The notes: generated from the letters alone by a model not told the origin. Counted from the stretch's first letter, positions 1-6,545 are shown. The stretch: 8,686 bases of DNA from Candidatus Poribacteria bacterium (GCA_003645735.1 QNBQ01000044.1:1-8686); one strand, 5' to 3'. Numbers and translations are program-made.

Positions 1-2
1 CA

Positions 3-593
3 GATAACCCCACGCTCCAGCTGGCGGACGCCCTGACGGTGGCGTGCTGGGTATACCCCCGATCCGTCGTCGACCCCAACAACGGGCAGGATCACTGCGG
101 CATCTGCTGGAAGGGCAGCATGATAGGATGGGGATCGAACGTCTACAACTGGAGGATCGCCACCGCCACGCCTCAGGGACTGACCTGGGGCGCCTGCGGA
201 GGCGGGGTTGAGGGATGGTTCGCCACCGGCAACTGCTTCAAGGACGGCCTGGAGAAGTGGTATCACGTGGCGCTGGTTGAGGACGGGAGCGAGGGGACGG
301 TTTACATAAACGGCGAGGCGCTGACGGATGCCGATGTGACGGGCGGAGATAGACATCGCCCCTCAGCCCCGTATGACACGCTCCCGGGCGAGCCGGTCAG
401 GATAGGCTGGGCGAAGGGCAGGGGCGGCGATCCGAATTTCCTCACCTTCTTCGACGGGATAATCGACGAGGTCGCGATCTACAACCGCGCCCTGAGCGCC
501 GATGAGATAAAGGAGCTGATGTCCGCTCCTCCGGCCGCCGTCAGGGCCGCCGGCAAACTCGCAACCACCTGGGGCGGGATCAAGAGGTTCTGA
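3..593 (+). CDS. LamG (concanavalin A-like) domain protein, C-terminal part; 5' end outside window
   Basis: The reading frame is open from the window edge, so the N-terminus is missing; 196 residues are visible. They form most of one LamG/laminin-G-type jelly-roll domain. Hallmarks are the early strand LTVACWVYP (residues 11-19), the central EKWYHVALVEDGSEGTVYINGE (84-105, hydrophobic strand then 'YING'), and the closing FFDGIIDEVAIYNRALSADEI (149-169), a typical LamG ending. Five cysteines (15, 32, 35, 65, 78) would suit disulfides in an exported protein. After the domain comes a short tail, APPAAVRAAGKLATTWGGIKRF, which may be a sorting or anchoring tag. LamG domains usually bind carbohydrate or other ligands on secreted proteins, but nothing visible identifies a partner or an enzyme domain upstream. 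A GTG at 39 could be mistaken for the start, but it lies inside the domain. The gene is separated from the downstream genes by a hairpin and looks unrelated to the operon. The LamG call is firm; the role is unknown. Confidence 0.85.
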   Translation, partial: DNPTLQLADALTVACWVYPRSVVDPNNGQDHCGICWKGSMIGWGSNVYNWRIATATPQGLTWGACGGGVEGWFATGNCFKDGLEKWYHVALVEDGSEGTVYINGEALTDADVTGGDRHRPSAPYDTLPGEPVRIGWAKGRGGDPNFLTFFDGIIDEVAIYNRALSADEIKELMSAPPAAVRAAGKLATTWGGIKRF

Positions 594-602
594 TCCACAC
601 AT

Positions 603-627
603 GAGGGGGCGTCCGAAGCGCCCCCTC
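603..627 (+). terminator. Hairpin after the LamG gene, probable terminator
   Basis: A perfect inverted repeat begins 10 nt after the LamG stop codon: gagggggcg (603-611), loop tccgaag, cgccccctc (619-627). The stem is 9 bp and almost all G-C. A run of seven T (649-655) follows only after a further 21 nt, so it is not a textbook intrinsic terminator. It may still stop transcription or protect the 3' end of the mRNA. It cleanly separates the LamG gene from the tetR promoter. Confidence 0.6.
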
Positions 628-634
628 CCCAACC

Positions 635-663
635 TTGTATATCTCGCCTTTTTTTGTTACAAT
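635..663 (+). promoter_or_regulatory. Probable promoter of the tetR-family gene
   Basis: TTGTAT (635-640) and TACAAT (658-663) are separated by exactly 17 nt and match a sigma-70-type -35/-10 pair; the -10 differs from consensus at one position, the -35 at three. Transcription would start near 670, at the left edge of the inverted repeat at 669-693. A bound repressor there would block initiation, which fits autoregulation. Based on sequence match only. Confidence 0.5.
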
Positions 664-668
664 TTCCC

Positions 669-693
669 TCGACCAAAAAACCGTTTTGGTCGA
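669..693 (+). promoter_or_regulatory. Operator 1: perfect 10-bp-arm inverted repeat before tetR
   Basis: tcgaccaaaa (669-678), spacer aaccg, ttttggtcga (684-693) form a perfect palindrome with 10-bp arms. It lies between the predicted -10 box and the start codon. A further half-site-like ttggtc follows at 695-700. A near-copy lies at 1301-1323, on the other side of the tetR gene. Size, symmetry and place are what is expected of a TetR-family operator. Binding by the adjacent regulator is inferred. Confidence 0.75.
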
Positions 694-701
694 TTGGTCA
701 A

Positions 702-1277
702 GTGAGCAAGGAGGAACGGAGATCTCTCATAATCGAAAAGGCAAGGGAGCTGTTCGCCAGGTTCGGCCTTAAGAAGACCACTGTGGACGATATAGCCTCC
801 GCCTGTGGGATGGCCAAGGCGACGCTCTACTATTACTTCAAGAGCAAGGAGGAGATCTTCAGGGCCGTGATAGAGAGGGAGTTCGGGATCTTCAGGGAGA
901 GGATGAAGAAGGCGCTCTCGAAGGTGGACGATCCCAGGGAGAAGCTGAGGATCTTCTTCCTCACGAGGTTCACGCACCTCAGGGAGCTGGCGGATTTTTA
1001 CGAAACCCTCACATCGGAATACCTGGAGCTCTACTCCTTCGTCGAGCGGGGGAGGAAGAAGCTCACCGATTGGGAGATCGAGACCGTTCAGTCCATATTA
1101 GACGAGGGCGTGAGGCGCGGCATCTTCGAGATACCCGACCCCCAGCTCACGGCCGTCATCCTCGTCTTCGCCCTCAAGGGATTGGAGACCTGGACGGTGG
1201 AGAGGGATCGAGCCGAGATAGAGAGGGCGATAGACCTGATGCTTCCGGTGCTGTTCAGAGGCATAGAGAGACGGTGA
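702..1277 (+). CDS. TetR-family transcriptional regulator
   Basis: This 191-residue protein has the usual TetR length. Residues 2-60 form the N-terminal DNA-binding domain: helix 1 SKEERRSLIIEKARELFARFG, then the helix-turn-helix KTTVDDIASACGMAKATLYYYFKSKEEIF (25-53), where 'TLYYYFKSKEE' is the family signature. Residues 61-191 are an all-helical ligand-binding and dimerisation domain whose ligand cannot be predicted. The start is taken as the GTG at 702, which gives the normal short lead into helix 1; no Shine-Dalgarno sequence precedes it. The longer frame to a TTG at 654 would overlap the predicted promoter and operator. Near-identical inverted repeats flank the gene, so it probably represses itself and the downstream envelope operon. 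TetR regulators beside RND/MMPL transporter genes are a familiar arrangement and often respond to lipids, acyl-CoAs or toxic amphiphiles. Family call is firm; ligand unknown. Confidence 0.93.
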   Translation: MSKEERRSLIIEKARELFARFGLKKTTVDDIASACGMAKATLYYYFKSKEEIFRAVIEREFGIFRERMKKALSKVDDPREKLRIFFLTRFTHLRELADFYETLTSEYLELYSFVERGRKKLTDWEIETVQSILDEGVRRGIFEIPDPQLTAVILVFALKGLETWTVERDRAEIERAIDLMLPVLFRGIERR

Positions 1278-1316
1278 AAAAATTTTTTTGACCGTTTTCC
1301 CGACCAAAAATCCATA
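1277..1316 (+). promoter_or_regulatory. Possible operon promoter with A/T tract, -35 box and weak -10
   Basis: Directly at the tetR stop codon is an A6T7 tract (1277-1289), which could act as an UP-like element or bend DNA. It runs into TTGACC (1288-1293), five of six matches to a -35 box. A -10 box at the right distance (about 1311-1316, TCCATA) is poor. Operator 2 covers the spacer and -10 position, so a repressor bound there would occlude polymerase. The position fits a promoter for the operon starting at 1542, but the -10 weakness leaves this uncertain. Confidence 0.4.
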
Positions 1317-1323
1317 TCGGTCG
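1301..1323 (+). promoter_or_regulatory. Operator 2: second copy of the tetR operator, before the operon
   Basis: The 23-nt site starts with cgaccaaaaa and ends with cggtcg. It matches 670-692 at 19 of 23 positions, with the same 23-nt spacing between the outer CGACC and GGTCG half-sites. The four differences all lie in the middle, where a dimeric repressor makes fewer contacts. Another GACC half-site lies just upstream at 1290-1293, within the TTGACC box. It is best read as the site through which the TetR protein controls the downstream genes. Confidence 0.7.
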
Positions 1324-1352
1324 AATGTTCTAAACGCTGGAAGGGATCGACG

Positions 1353-1520
1353 ATGAGGCTAGCTGTCGGGACGGCGTTCGCGGTAATCCTCTGCCTTTGG
1401 GGGCCGTTTCGGCCATAGGGGAGCTGAGCTCGTCCGAGGTTTTCGCTGATTCCATTGGGGAAGCTCGCTGCCGGAGGAGGTGATCGGGTGTTCGATTTCG
1501 ACTTTATAGCCAAACGATGA
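1353..1520 (+). pseudogene. Remnant of a small secreted-protein gene, frameshifted after its signal peptide
   Basis: A good ribosome binding site (ggaaggg, 1339-1345) sits 7 nt before an ATG at 1353. The ATG opens a frame with a typical signal-peptide start, MRLAVGTAFAVILCLWG, but a stop follows at 1416-1418 after 21 codons. One extra G in the GGGGG run at 1399-1403 (a -1 shift) would instead give ...LCLWGAVSA-IGELSSSEVFADSIGE. This adds a textbook AxA signal-peptidase I site and removes the stop; that frame ends at 1481-1483. A second one-base shift in the gggg run at 1457-1460 would continue as KLAAGGGDRVFDFDFIAKR to a stop at 1518-1520. The region is most simply the broken start of an exported protein, either decayed or carrying sequencing errors. 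No family is recognisable. It stands directly behind operator 2, so it was probably under TetR control. It could also be plain leader sequence with a chance signal-like ORF. Confidence 0.4.
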
Positions 1521-1541
1521 GGCGATTTCAGGGGGAGGGCG

Positions 1542-2654
1542 ATGAAGGTTCTGATCTTCTCGACCACCTCCGGCATAGGCGATATGATCATGACCATCCC
1601 GATGATAAAGCTCCTCAGGCGTAAGATCCCGCACGCATACATCGTCCTCGGCGTGCTGCCCGAGGGGGCCAGGCAGCTCTTCGAGGTCTGCCCCTATGTG
1701 AACGAGGTCAGGAAGGTCGAGACCGACGGGCCGATCGTCCCCGATCTGGTTTTGAGAAACGCCTGGCTGCTTTGGAGGATGATCAGGGATTACAAGTTCG
1801 ACGTCTGCATCCCCACATCCGTCTCCTACGCCTCCTTCTACATGGGAATAGACAACATCATCGCCAGGTTCATGAGGGCAAGGCTAAGGGTCGGATATCT
1901 GCTGCCCAGCTCGGGCGCTTTCATATGGAGGCTGTTGGGCTTTTCGTTCCTGCTGCACAGGAAGATGAGGGTCGATCCGTCCAAACACCACGTCCTGCAG
2001 AACATCGAGCTGCTCAGGCTGATCGGGCTGGAAAACGAGGGGGAGGTGCCGGAGCTGGAGCTGTGGACGACGGAGGAGGACGAGAGGAGGGCGGATCTTT
2101 TCTTGGAGAGGCACGGGATAAAGCCGTCCGACGGGCTGGTAGGGGTCCACCCGGGGGGTAACGTATGGGTCATGAAGAGGTGGCCGGCGAGGAAGTTCGC
2201 GGCTTTGATAGATGGGATCCGGGCGGAGTTCCCCGGGACGAAGTTTTTGATCTTCGGCGGGCCCGAGGAGGAGGGGCTGAAGAGGAGGGTGGCCGAGATG
2301 GCGGGGGGCGATGTGATAACGGTGGAGGCCATGCCGATAAGGGCGACGGCCGCCCTCATAAGGAAGTGCCACCTGTTCATCGCCAATGATTCGGCCCCGA
2401 TGCACATGGCGGCGGCGGTCAAAACCCCCGTCATAGGCATCTTCGGGCCGACCAACCCCAGGGCCACAGGCCCCTTCAGCCCCAAAAGCGCCGTCGTCTC
2501 CTTAAGCCTGGGATGCCAGCCCTGTTACAACAAGGTGGGCTTCTTCCCCAACACCAGGTGCGCCGCCGAGCCCCAATACAGGTGCCTGACACAGCTGCCC
2601 GTCTCAATGGTGTTGGAAAAGGCCTGTCAGATGTTGGGGGAGGTGAGAGTTTGA
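1542..2654 (+). CDS. Glycosyltransferase family 9 (ADP-heptose:LPS heptosyltransferase-like)
   Basis: This 370-residue protein is a complete GT-B fold enzyme of the GT9 family, which moves a sugar, classically heptose from ADP-heptose, onto a lipid-linked acceptor at the cytoplasmic face of the inner membrane. Visible motifs are the N-terminal loop SGIGDMIMTIPMIKLLRR (10-27), GVHPGGNVWVMKRWP at the start of the second domain (201-215), FLIFGGPEE (235-243), ANDSAPMHMAAA (281-292) and GIFGPTNPRATGP (299-311), which form the nucleotide-sugar site. A C-terminal group of cysteines (325, 328, 340, 348) is of a kind often seen in this family. A strong ggagg lies 3 nt before the ATG, a little close. 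It is the first intact gene of the operon and its stop overlaps the next start. The sugar and acceptor are not known: LPS core, or the same lipid the downstream transporter handles, are both possible. Confidence 0.92.
   Translation: MKVLIFSTTSGIGDMIMTIPMIKLLRRKIPHAYIVLGVLPEGARQLFEVCPYVNEVRKVETDGPIVPDLVLRNAWLLWRMIRDYKFDVCIPTSVSYASFYMGIDNIIARFMRARLRVGYLLPSSGAFIWRLLGFSFLLHRKMRVDPSKHHVLQNIELLRLIGLENEGEVPELELWTTEEDERRADLFLERHGIKPSDGLVGVHPGGNVWVMKRWPARKFAALIDGIRAEFPGTKFLIFGGPEEEGLKRRVAEMAGGDVITVEAMPIRATAALIRKCHLFIANDSAPMHMAAAVKTPVIGIFGPTNPRATGPFSPKSAVVSLSLGCQPCYNKVGFFPNTRCAAEPQYRCLTQLPVSMVLEKACQMLGEVRV
2636..2653 (+). promoter_or_regulatory. Ribosome binding site deciding the TTG start of the radical SAM gene
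   Basis: The ggagg core (2639-2643) lies 7 nt before TTG (2651-2653), which overlaps the glycosyltransferase stop TGA (2652-2654) as TTGA. This fixes the start. The open frame reaches back to 2513, but that extension lies inside the glycosyltransferase gene and reads as low-complexity shadow sequence. The overlap suggests translational coupling. Confidence 0.7.
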
Positions 2655-3667
2655 AGCCGGGCCGGAGGTTGGGCTACCTTCTGAGAGGGCTCTGGGCGAT
2701 CGTGAGGACCAGGTTCATCTCACACCGCCCCTTCCTGCTCTCCCACCTGGTGACCTCCAGATGCAACTGCTCCTGTCCGATATGCCTGTGGCGGGGATAT
2801 AGCGATGAGGAGCTTTCGACGGAGGAGATCGTATCGATCTACGAGGAGGCCAGGGAAGAGGGGTTCGCGGCGCTGGTCTTATGGGGAGGGGAGCCGCTCC
2901 TGAGGGATGACATCGATCGGATCGTGCGGGCGGCCCACGAGATTGGCTTCGTGACGCTGCTCATAACGAACGGGTATAGGCTGCCGGAGCTGGCCGATCT
3001 CATATGCCCATACCTCAACGCCCTCATCGTGTCGATAGATTTCCCCTCCGAGAGACACGACCTGTTCAGGGGCTGCCCCGGGCTGTTCGGGAGGGCGGTG
3101 GCCGGGATAGAGAAGGCCAAAGAGGTCAACCCGGACATGAAGCTCTCCATAAACTGCGTGATAACGAGGTTGAACAAGGACGAGGTCGAGGGGATGATCG
3201 ATCTAGCGGATCGACTGGGGGTGTCGATAACGTTCGAGTCGATGAACACGCGGATGCCCTTCTCATCACGTGACGCAACGCCCTTCAAGCTATCCCCCGA
3301 GGAGGAGAGCCAAGTTTTCGAGCTGATACGCCGATATAAACTCAGGGGGCATAGGATCAACAACTCGATCGCCTACTTGGAGACCTTCATCGGGGGCAAG
3401 AAGAGGTTCGAATGTCATTCGCTCGAGGTTTCGCTCTGCCTCCAGAGCAACGGCGACGTCCGAATCTGCCTCAGCCCCCGCCCCCTGGCGAACCTCAGGG
3501 AGGTCTCGATAGGCGAGGTTTTGAGGATGAGGGAGCTTAGGGAGTATCAGAGGTTGGGGCGCCGGTGTCACATCTGCAACGATTACGGCACCGTCGAATG
3601 CGCGCATGTATGGAGGTTTAACCCCCAAGCGCTCCTGGGGGCGGCGTTCGCCTTTCTCAGCAGATGA
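2651..3667 (+). CDS. Radical SAM enzyme with C-terminal SPASM/twitch-like cysteines
   Basis: The 338-residue protein carries the radical SAM cluster motif CX3CX2C at C38, C42 and C45 (context SRCNCSCPIC, with an extra C40), the SAM-binding GGEP at 79-82, and further TIM-barrel strands such as TLLITNGYRLPE (102-113) and LNALIVSID (122-130). The C-terminal third has C255, C263, a GX4C ending at C273 (NGDVRIC), and C306-X2-C309-X7-C317, which look like ligands for one or two auxiliary iron-sulfur clusters. It would therefore cleave SAM to a 5'-deoxyadenosyl radical and act on an unknown substrate. The layout and ending (CHICNDYGTVECAHVWRF) loosely recall HpnH-type lipid-modifying enzymes, but this is impression only. 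No B12 domain is present. The N-terminal 30 residues are basic and hydrophobic and may touch the membrane. Its place between a glycosyltransferase and a lipid-type exporter suggests a lipid or glycolipid substrate. A SPASM-type peptide or protein modifier is the main alternative, though no small precursor peptide gene is seen. Confidence 0.88.
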   Translation: MKPGRRLGYLLRGLWAIVRTRFISHRPFLLSHLVTSRCNCSCPICLWRGYSDEELSTEEIVSIYEEAREEGFAALVLWGGEPLLRDDIDRIVRAAHEIGFVTLLITNGYRLPELADLICPYLNALIVSIDFPSERHDLFRGCPGLFGRAVAGIEKAKEVNPDMKLSINCVITRLNKDEVEGMIDLADRLGVSITFESMNTRMPFSSRDATPFKLSPEEESQVFELIRRYKLRGHRINNSIAYLETFIGGKKRFECHSLEVSLCLQSNGDVRICLSPRPLANLREVSIGEVLRMRELREYQRLGRRCHICNDYGTVECAHVWRFNPQALLGAAFAFLSR

Positions 3668-3689
3668 TCTCGAGGGGAGGTCGTGAGCG

Positions 3690-6545
3690 ATGAGGAGGTT
3701 CGCGGATCTCGTCCTGAAACACAGGCCCTGGGTCATCATCGGGTCGGTCGCCCTGACGGCCTTCTTCGGGCTGGGATTCCTCAGGCTTTGGGTCAACAGC
3801 GATATCATAAGCTACCTGAAGCCCGATGACCCGGCAGTCAAGCTCTTCAACCGGATAGGCGAGGAATATGAAGGGAACCAGATCGTGATGGTGGGGATAG
3901 AAGCGGATGACGTTTTCTCCCCACGGGTGTTGAGGCTTGTGGGGGATATGACGGAGGCGTTCAAGAGGCTCGACGGAGTGGGTTCGGTGACAAGCCTGAC
4001 CAACACGATAGACATCCGTGAGGTGGACGGGACTTTGGAGGTGGGGGATCTCATCCCGAAGGGCGAGCTGCCCTCCTCGCCCGAGGAGCTCAAACGGCTC
4101 AGGGAATACGTTCTGTCGAAGAGGATGTTCAGAGGACGGCTCGTATCGGAGGACGGAAAGGTCACGCTGATAGTCTGCCGCATCCGACAGGGAGTCGATA
4201 AAACCGAGGTGGCGCGCAGGATAAAGGAGATAGCCGATTCGATGGGGAAGGGCGTCAAGATCTACTACAGCGGCATACCGATATCCGTGCTCGAATCGAG
4301 GAAGATGATCGTCGGGGACATAAAGAGGCTGGTGCCGATAGCGGTGGCTGTGGTAGTGCTGGTGCTGTTTTTCAGCTTCCGGACGGCCAGGGGGGTCGTC
4401 CTGCCGCTTCTGGCCGTTTTGATGAGCGCGGTCTGGGCGATAGGGTTAATGGGCTGGTTCAACGTCCCTCTTTCGATCGTCTCCAACGTTGTCCCCGTCC
4501 TGCTTATAGCCATAGGGACGGCCTACGGCATCCACCTGCTCTCGAAATACTACGAGGAGGAAGAGGGCGACGGGAAGGAGAGGGTGAGGAGGGCGCTGGG
4601 GGAGGTCGGGGCGCCCATATTGCTTGCGGGGCTGACGACCATGATCGGTTTCCTCTCCTTCATCGGCGCCTACATCACGGCGATATCGGATGCGGGGATC
4701 TTCACGGCCATAGGGGTCGCCGCCGCGACGCTCATCTCCCTCTCGTTCATACCGGCGGCCCTCTCGTTTTTGAAGCCAGCTCATCGGGTCGGAGGTAGGG
4801 TCAACGGCCGGCTCTTCTCCCGCGCGATGTCGAGGCTCGCCGATTTCATCATCAGGCGGAGGAAGATGCTGGCGGCCGTCTCCTTCGCCCTCCTAGCCGC
4901 CGCGATCGCCGGCCTCCCCAGGATCGACCGGCAGGTCGACTTGATGGAATACTTCCCTGAGGACAGCCCGGTGAGGGCGTCCGAGCGGATGATGAGGGAG
5001 AAGTTCGGCGGGTCCGTGCCGATACAGATCGTCGTCAAAGGGGACCTCAAAAACCCCTTCGTGCTTAAACAGATGCGAAGGATGGAGAAGTTCCTCGACT
5101 CCCTCCCCTACGTCAGCCGCTCCCAGTCGGTGGCCGATTTGATCTGCGAGATGAACAGGGTGATGAACGGGCGGTATACGGTGCCGGAGACGGCCGAGGG
5201 CGTGGCGAACCTCTGGTTCTTCATCGAGGGGAAGGATATATTGCGGCAGCTGGTCAACGACGATCGAACCGAAGGGATAATCCAGGCGCAGGTGGGCACA
5301 TCCGACACGGGGATCAGCTTGAGGATCGTCGAGGCGGTCGAGCGATACATATCCAGCATGCCTTCCCAGCTGAGGGTGGTGCGGATCCCGGAGCTCGAAA
5401 GCGGCGAGCTGGAAAGGGTCAAGGAATGGCTTTACGGGGAGATAGCTGAACGCATACTGCTGGACGCCAAGGCGAGGGATCCGGGTTTTGAGATGGATCT
5501 TTCGAGGCTTAAGGCGGAGGTTGAAAAGGCGCTTGAATCCGAAGTCAAACCCTCCGAGGAGGAGATCGCCGGGCTGAGGGGTGAACTCAGGGAGTATTTC
5601 GAGCTGGAGTCCGAGCTGATGGTGCCCGAGGAGGCTATAGATCCGCTTGTGGAGGGGGCGTTGAGGCTGGTCTCGCTCGGCAGGGCTGACAAACCCTCTT
5701 GCCTGGCGCTGCTGAAGGAAAACGTCCCCCCCGAGGTTCTGAACGAGGATCCCGAGGCGGTCGAGCTGACCGCCGAGACGCTCGCCTCCAAGATCGGGGA
5801 GGCGTTGGGGAGGGTTAAGGTCCGGACGGCGGCGTCCGAGCTTATGAGCCTGTTCCCCGAACGTGTGAGATCCGATCCGCATTTCGTCGAGGATCTGATA
5901 AGCGACCTGTGGCTGGCGAACGAGAAAGAGCTGGGGGTGCCCGCTGAGCTGGGGCTGAAAGGGGAAGAGGTGGGGTTTGAGATGATCCAATCCGGGTTGA
6001 TCATCTATAAAAGGCTGGATGCCAGCCTGCTTAAAAGCCAGATACAGAGCCTGCTCATAGCCTTCCTGCTCGTCTTCATCCTCCTGTCGATCCAGAACAG
6101 ATCGGTGAGGATGGGGCTTATAACCTCCTCGCCGATCGCCCTGACCGTTCTGATAAACTTCGCCGTGATGGCCTACGCCGGGGTGGCGCTGGATCTGGTG
6201 ACGATGATGATCGCGGGAGTGGCCATAGGCATCGGCATAGATTACGCGATCCACTTCTCCAGCAGATATAAGCTGGAGCTGGAGAAGCTCTCCGATCCGG
6301 AGCTGGCGGTGGAGAGGACGCTCAAGACCACCGGCAGGGCGATACTCGTGAACGCCCTCACCGTCGCCCTGGGCTTCTCCGTCCTGATGTTCGGCCAGCT
6401 CTCGCCCGTCAGGAGGTTCGGATGGATGATGGCCATGACGATGATCGTCAGCGCGCTGGCGGCCATAATCTATCTGCCGGCGATGCTGTTGCTCAGCGGG
6501 AAAACAGGCCAAATCCCGAAGATGAAGGGAGGGATGGGAAGATGA
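3690..6545 (+). CDS. RND superfamily (MMPL/HpnN-like) inner-membrane transporter
   Basis: The 951-residue protein shows the duplicated RND plan: one helix (about 14-34), a periplasmic domain (35-212), five helices (213-230, 236-256, 262-282, 308-328, 335-360), then helix 7 (390-409), a second periplasmic domain (410-784) and five helices (785-800, 808-828, 833-856, 883-901, 909-936). It belongs to the 'predicted exporter' branch that moves lipids and other hydrophobic molecules, not the tripartite AcrB drug pumps. Helix 10 carries GIGIDYAIHFSSRY (847-860), with the aspartate expected for proton coupling. The equivalent of helix 4 reads AIGTAYGIHLLSKY (274-287), so that aspartate is absent in the first half. 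The second periplasmic domain is about twice the first because of a charged, helical stretch (about 565-750). A strong ggagg lies 9 nt before the ATG, and the stop overlaps the next start (ATGA). The LolA-like protein downstream is its likely periplasmic partner. Cargo unknown. Confidence 0.92.
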   Translation: MRRFADLVLKHRPWVIIGSVALTAFFGLGFLRLWVNSDIISYLKPDDPAVKLFNRIGEEYEGNQIVMVGIEADDVFSPRVLRLVGDMTEAFKRLDGVGSVTSLTNTIDIREVDGTLEVGDLIPKGELPSSPEELKRLREYVLSKRMFRGRLVSEDGKVTLIVCRIRQGVDKTEVARRIKEIADSMGKGVKIYYSGIPISVLESRKMIVGDIKRLVPIAVAVVVLVLFFSFRTARGVVLPLLAVLMSAVWAIGLMGWFNVPLSIVSNVVPVLLIAIGTAYGIHLLSKYYEEEEGDGKERVRRALGEVGAPILLAGLTTMIGFLSFIGAYITAISDAGIFTAIGVAAATLISLSFIPAALSFLKPAHRVGGRVNGRLFSRAMSRLADFIIRRRKMLAAVSFALLAAAIAGLPRIDRQVDLMEYFPEDSPVRASERMMREKFGGSVPIQIVVKGDLKNPFVLKQMRRMEKFLDSLPYVSRSQSVADLICEMNRVMNGRYTVPETAEGVANLWFFIEGKDILRQLVNDDRTEGIIQAQVGTSDTGISLRIVEAVERYISSMPSQLRVVRIPELESGELERVKEWLYGEIAERILLDAKARDPGFEMDLSRLKAEVEKALESEVKPSEEEIAGLRGELREYFELESELMVPEEAIDPLVEGALRLVSLGRADKPSCLALLKENVPPEVLNEDPEAVELTAETLASKIGEALGRVKVRTAASELMSLFPERVRSDPHFVEDLISDLWLANEKELGVPAELGLKGEEVGFEMIQSGLIIYKRLDASLLKSQIQSLLIAFLLVFILLSIQNRSVRMGLITSSPIALTVLINFAVMAYAGVALDLVTMMIAGVAIGIGIDYAIHFSSRYKLELEKLSDPELAVERTLKTTGRAILVNALTVALGFSVLMFGQLSPVRRFGWMMAMTMIVSALAAIIYLPAMLLLSGKTGQIPKMKGGMGR

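Noticed and set aside
654..701. Upstream TTG start extending the TetR protein by 16 residues
   Set aside because: The added codons coincide with the predicted -10 box and the operator palindrome, have no ribosome binding site, and are not needed for the TetR domain.
1395..1405. Programmed -1 frameshifting at CTTTGGGGG to make the secreted protein
   Set aside because: The site is not a proper slippery heptamer (TGG would re-pair as TTG), no stimulatory stem is evident, and a second shift is needed. Decay or sequencing error is simpler.
1088..1642. A 184-codon minus-strand frame covering the tetR end, the intergenic region and the glycosyltransferase start
   Set aside because: It has no recognisable motif, runs antisense through two certain genes and both regulatory elements, and reads as Ser/Arg-rich shadow.
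2513..2590. C-terminal cysteine group of the GT9 enzyme as a novel metal site
   Set aside because: Cysteine-rich C-termini are common in GT9 heptosyltransferase-like proteins, so it is not unusual enough to list.
2513..2650. Upstream extension of the radical SAM frame into the glycosyltransferase gene
   Set aside because: The extension is low-complexity shadow sequence; the TTG at 2651 has an ideal ggagg and a TTGA overlap.
4893..6512. A 539-codon open frame on the minus strand opposite the transporter gene
   Set aside because: Its translation is rich in His, Gln, Arg, Pro and Asp with no domain or membrane pattern. It is the mirror of a clear RND transporter in a GC-rich gene with strong codon bias.
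6422..6541. Upstream extension of the LolA-like frame into the transporter gene
   Set aside because: It would bury the signal peptide behind about 40 polar residues; the ATG at 6542 has a ribosome binding site and an ATGA overlap.
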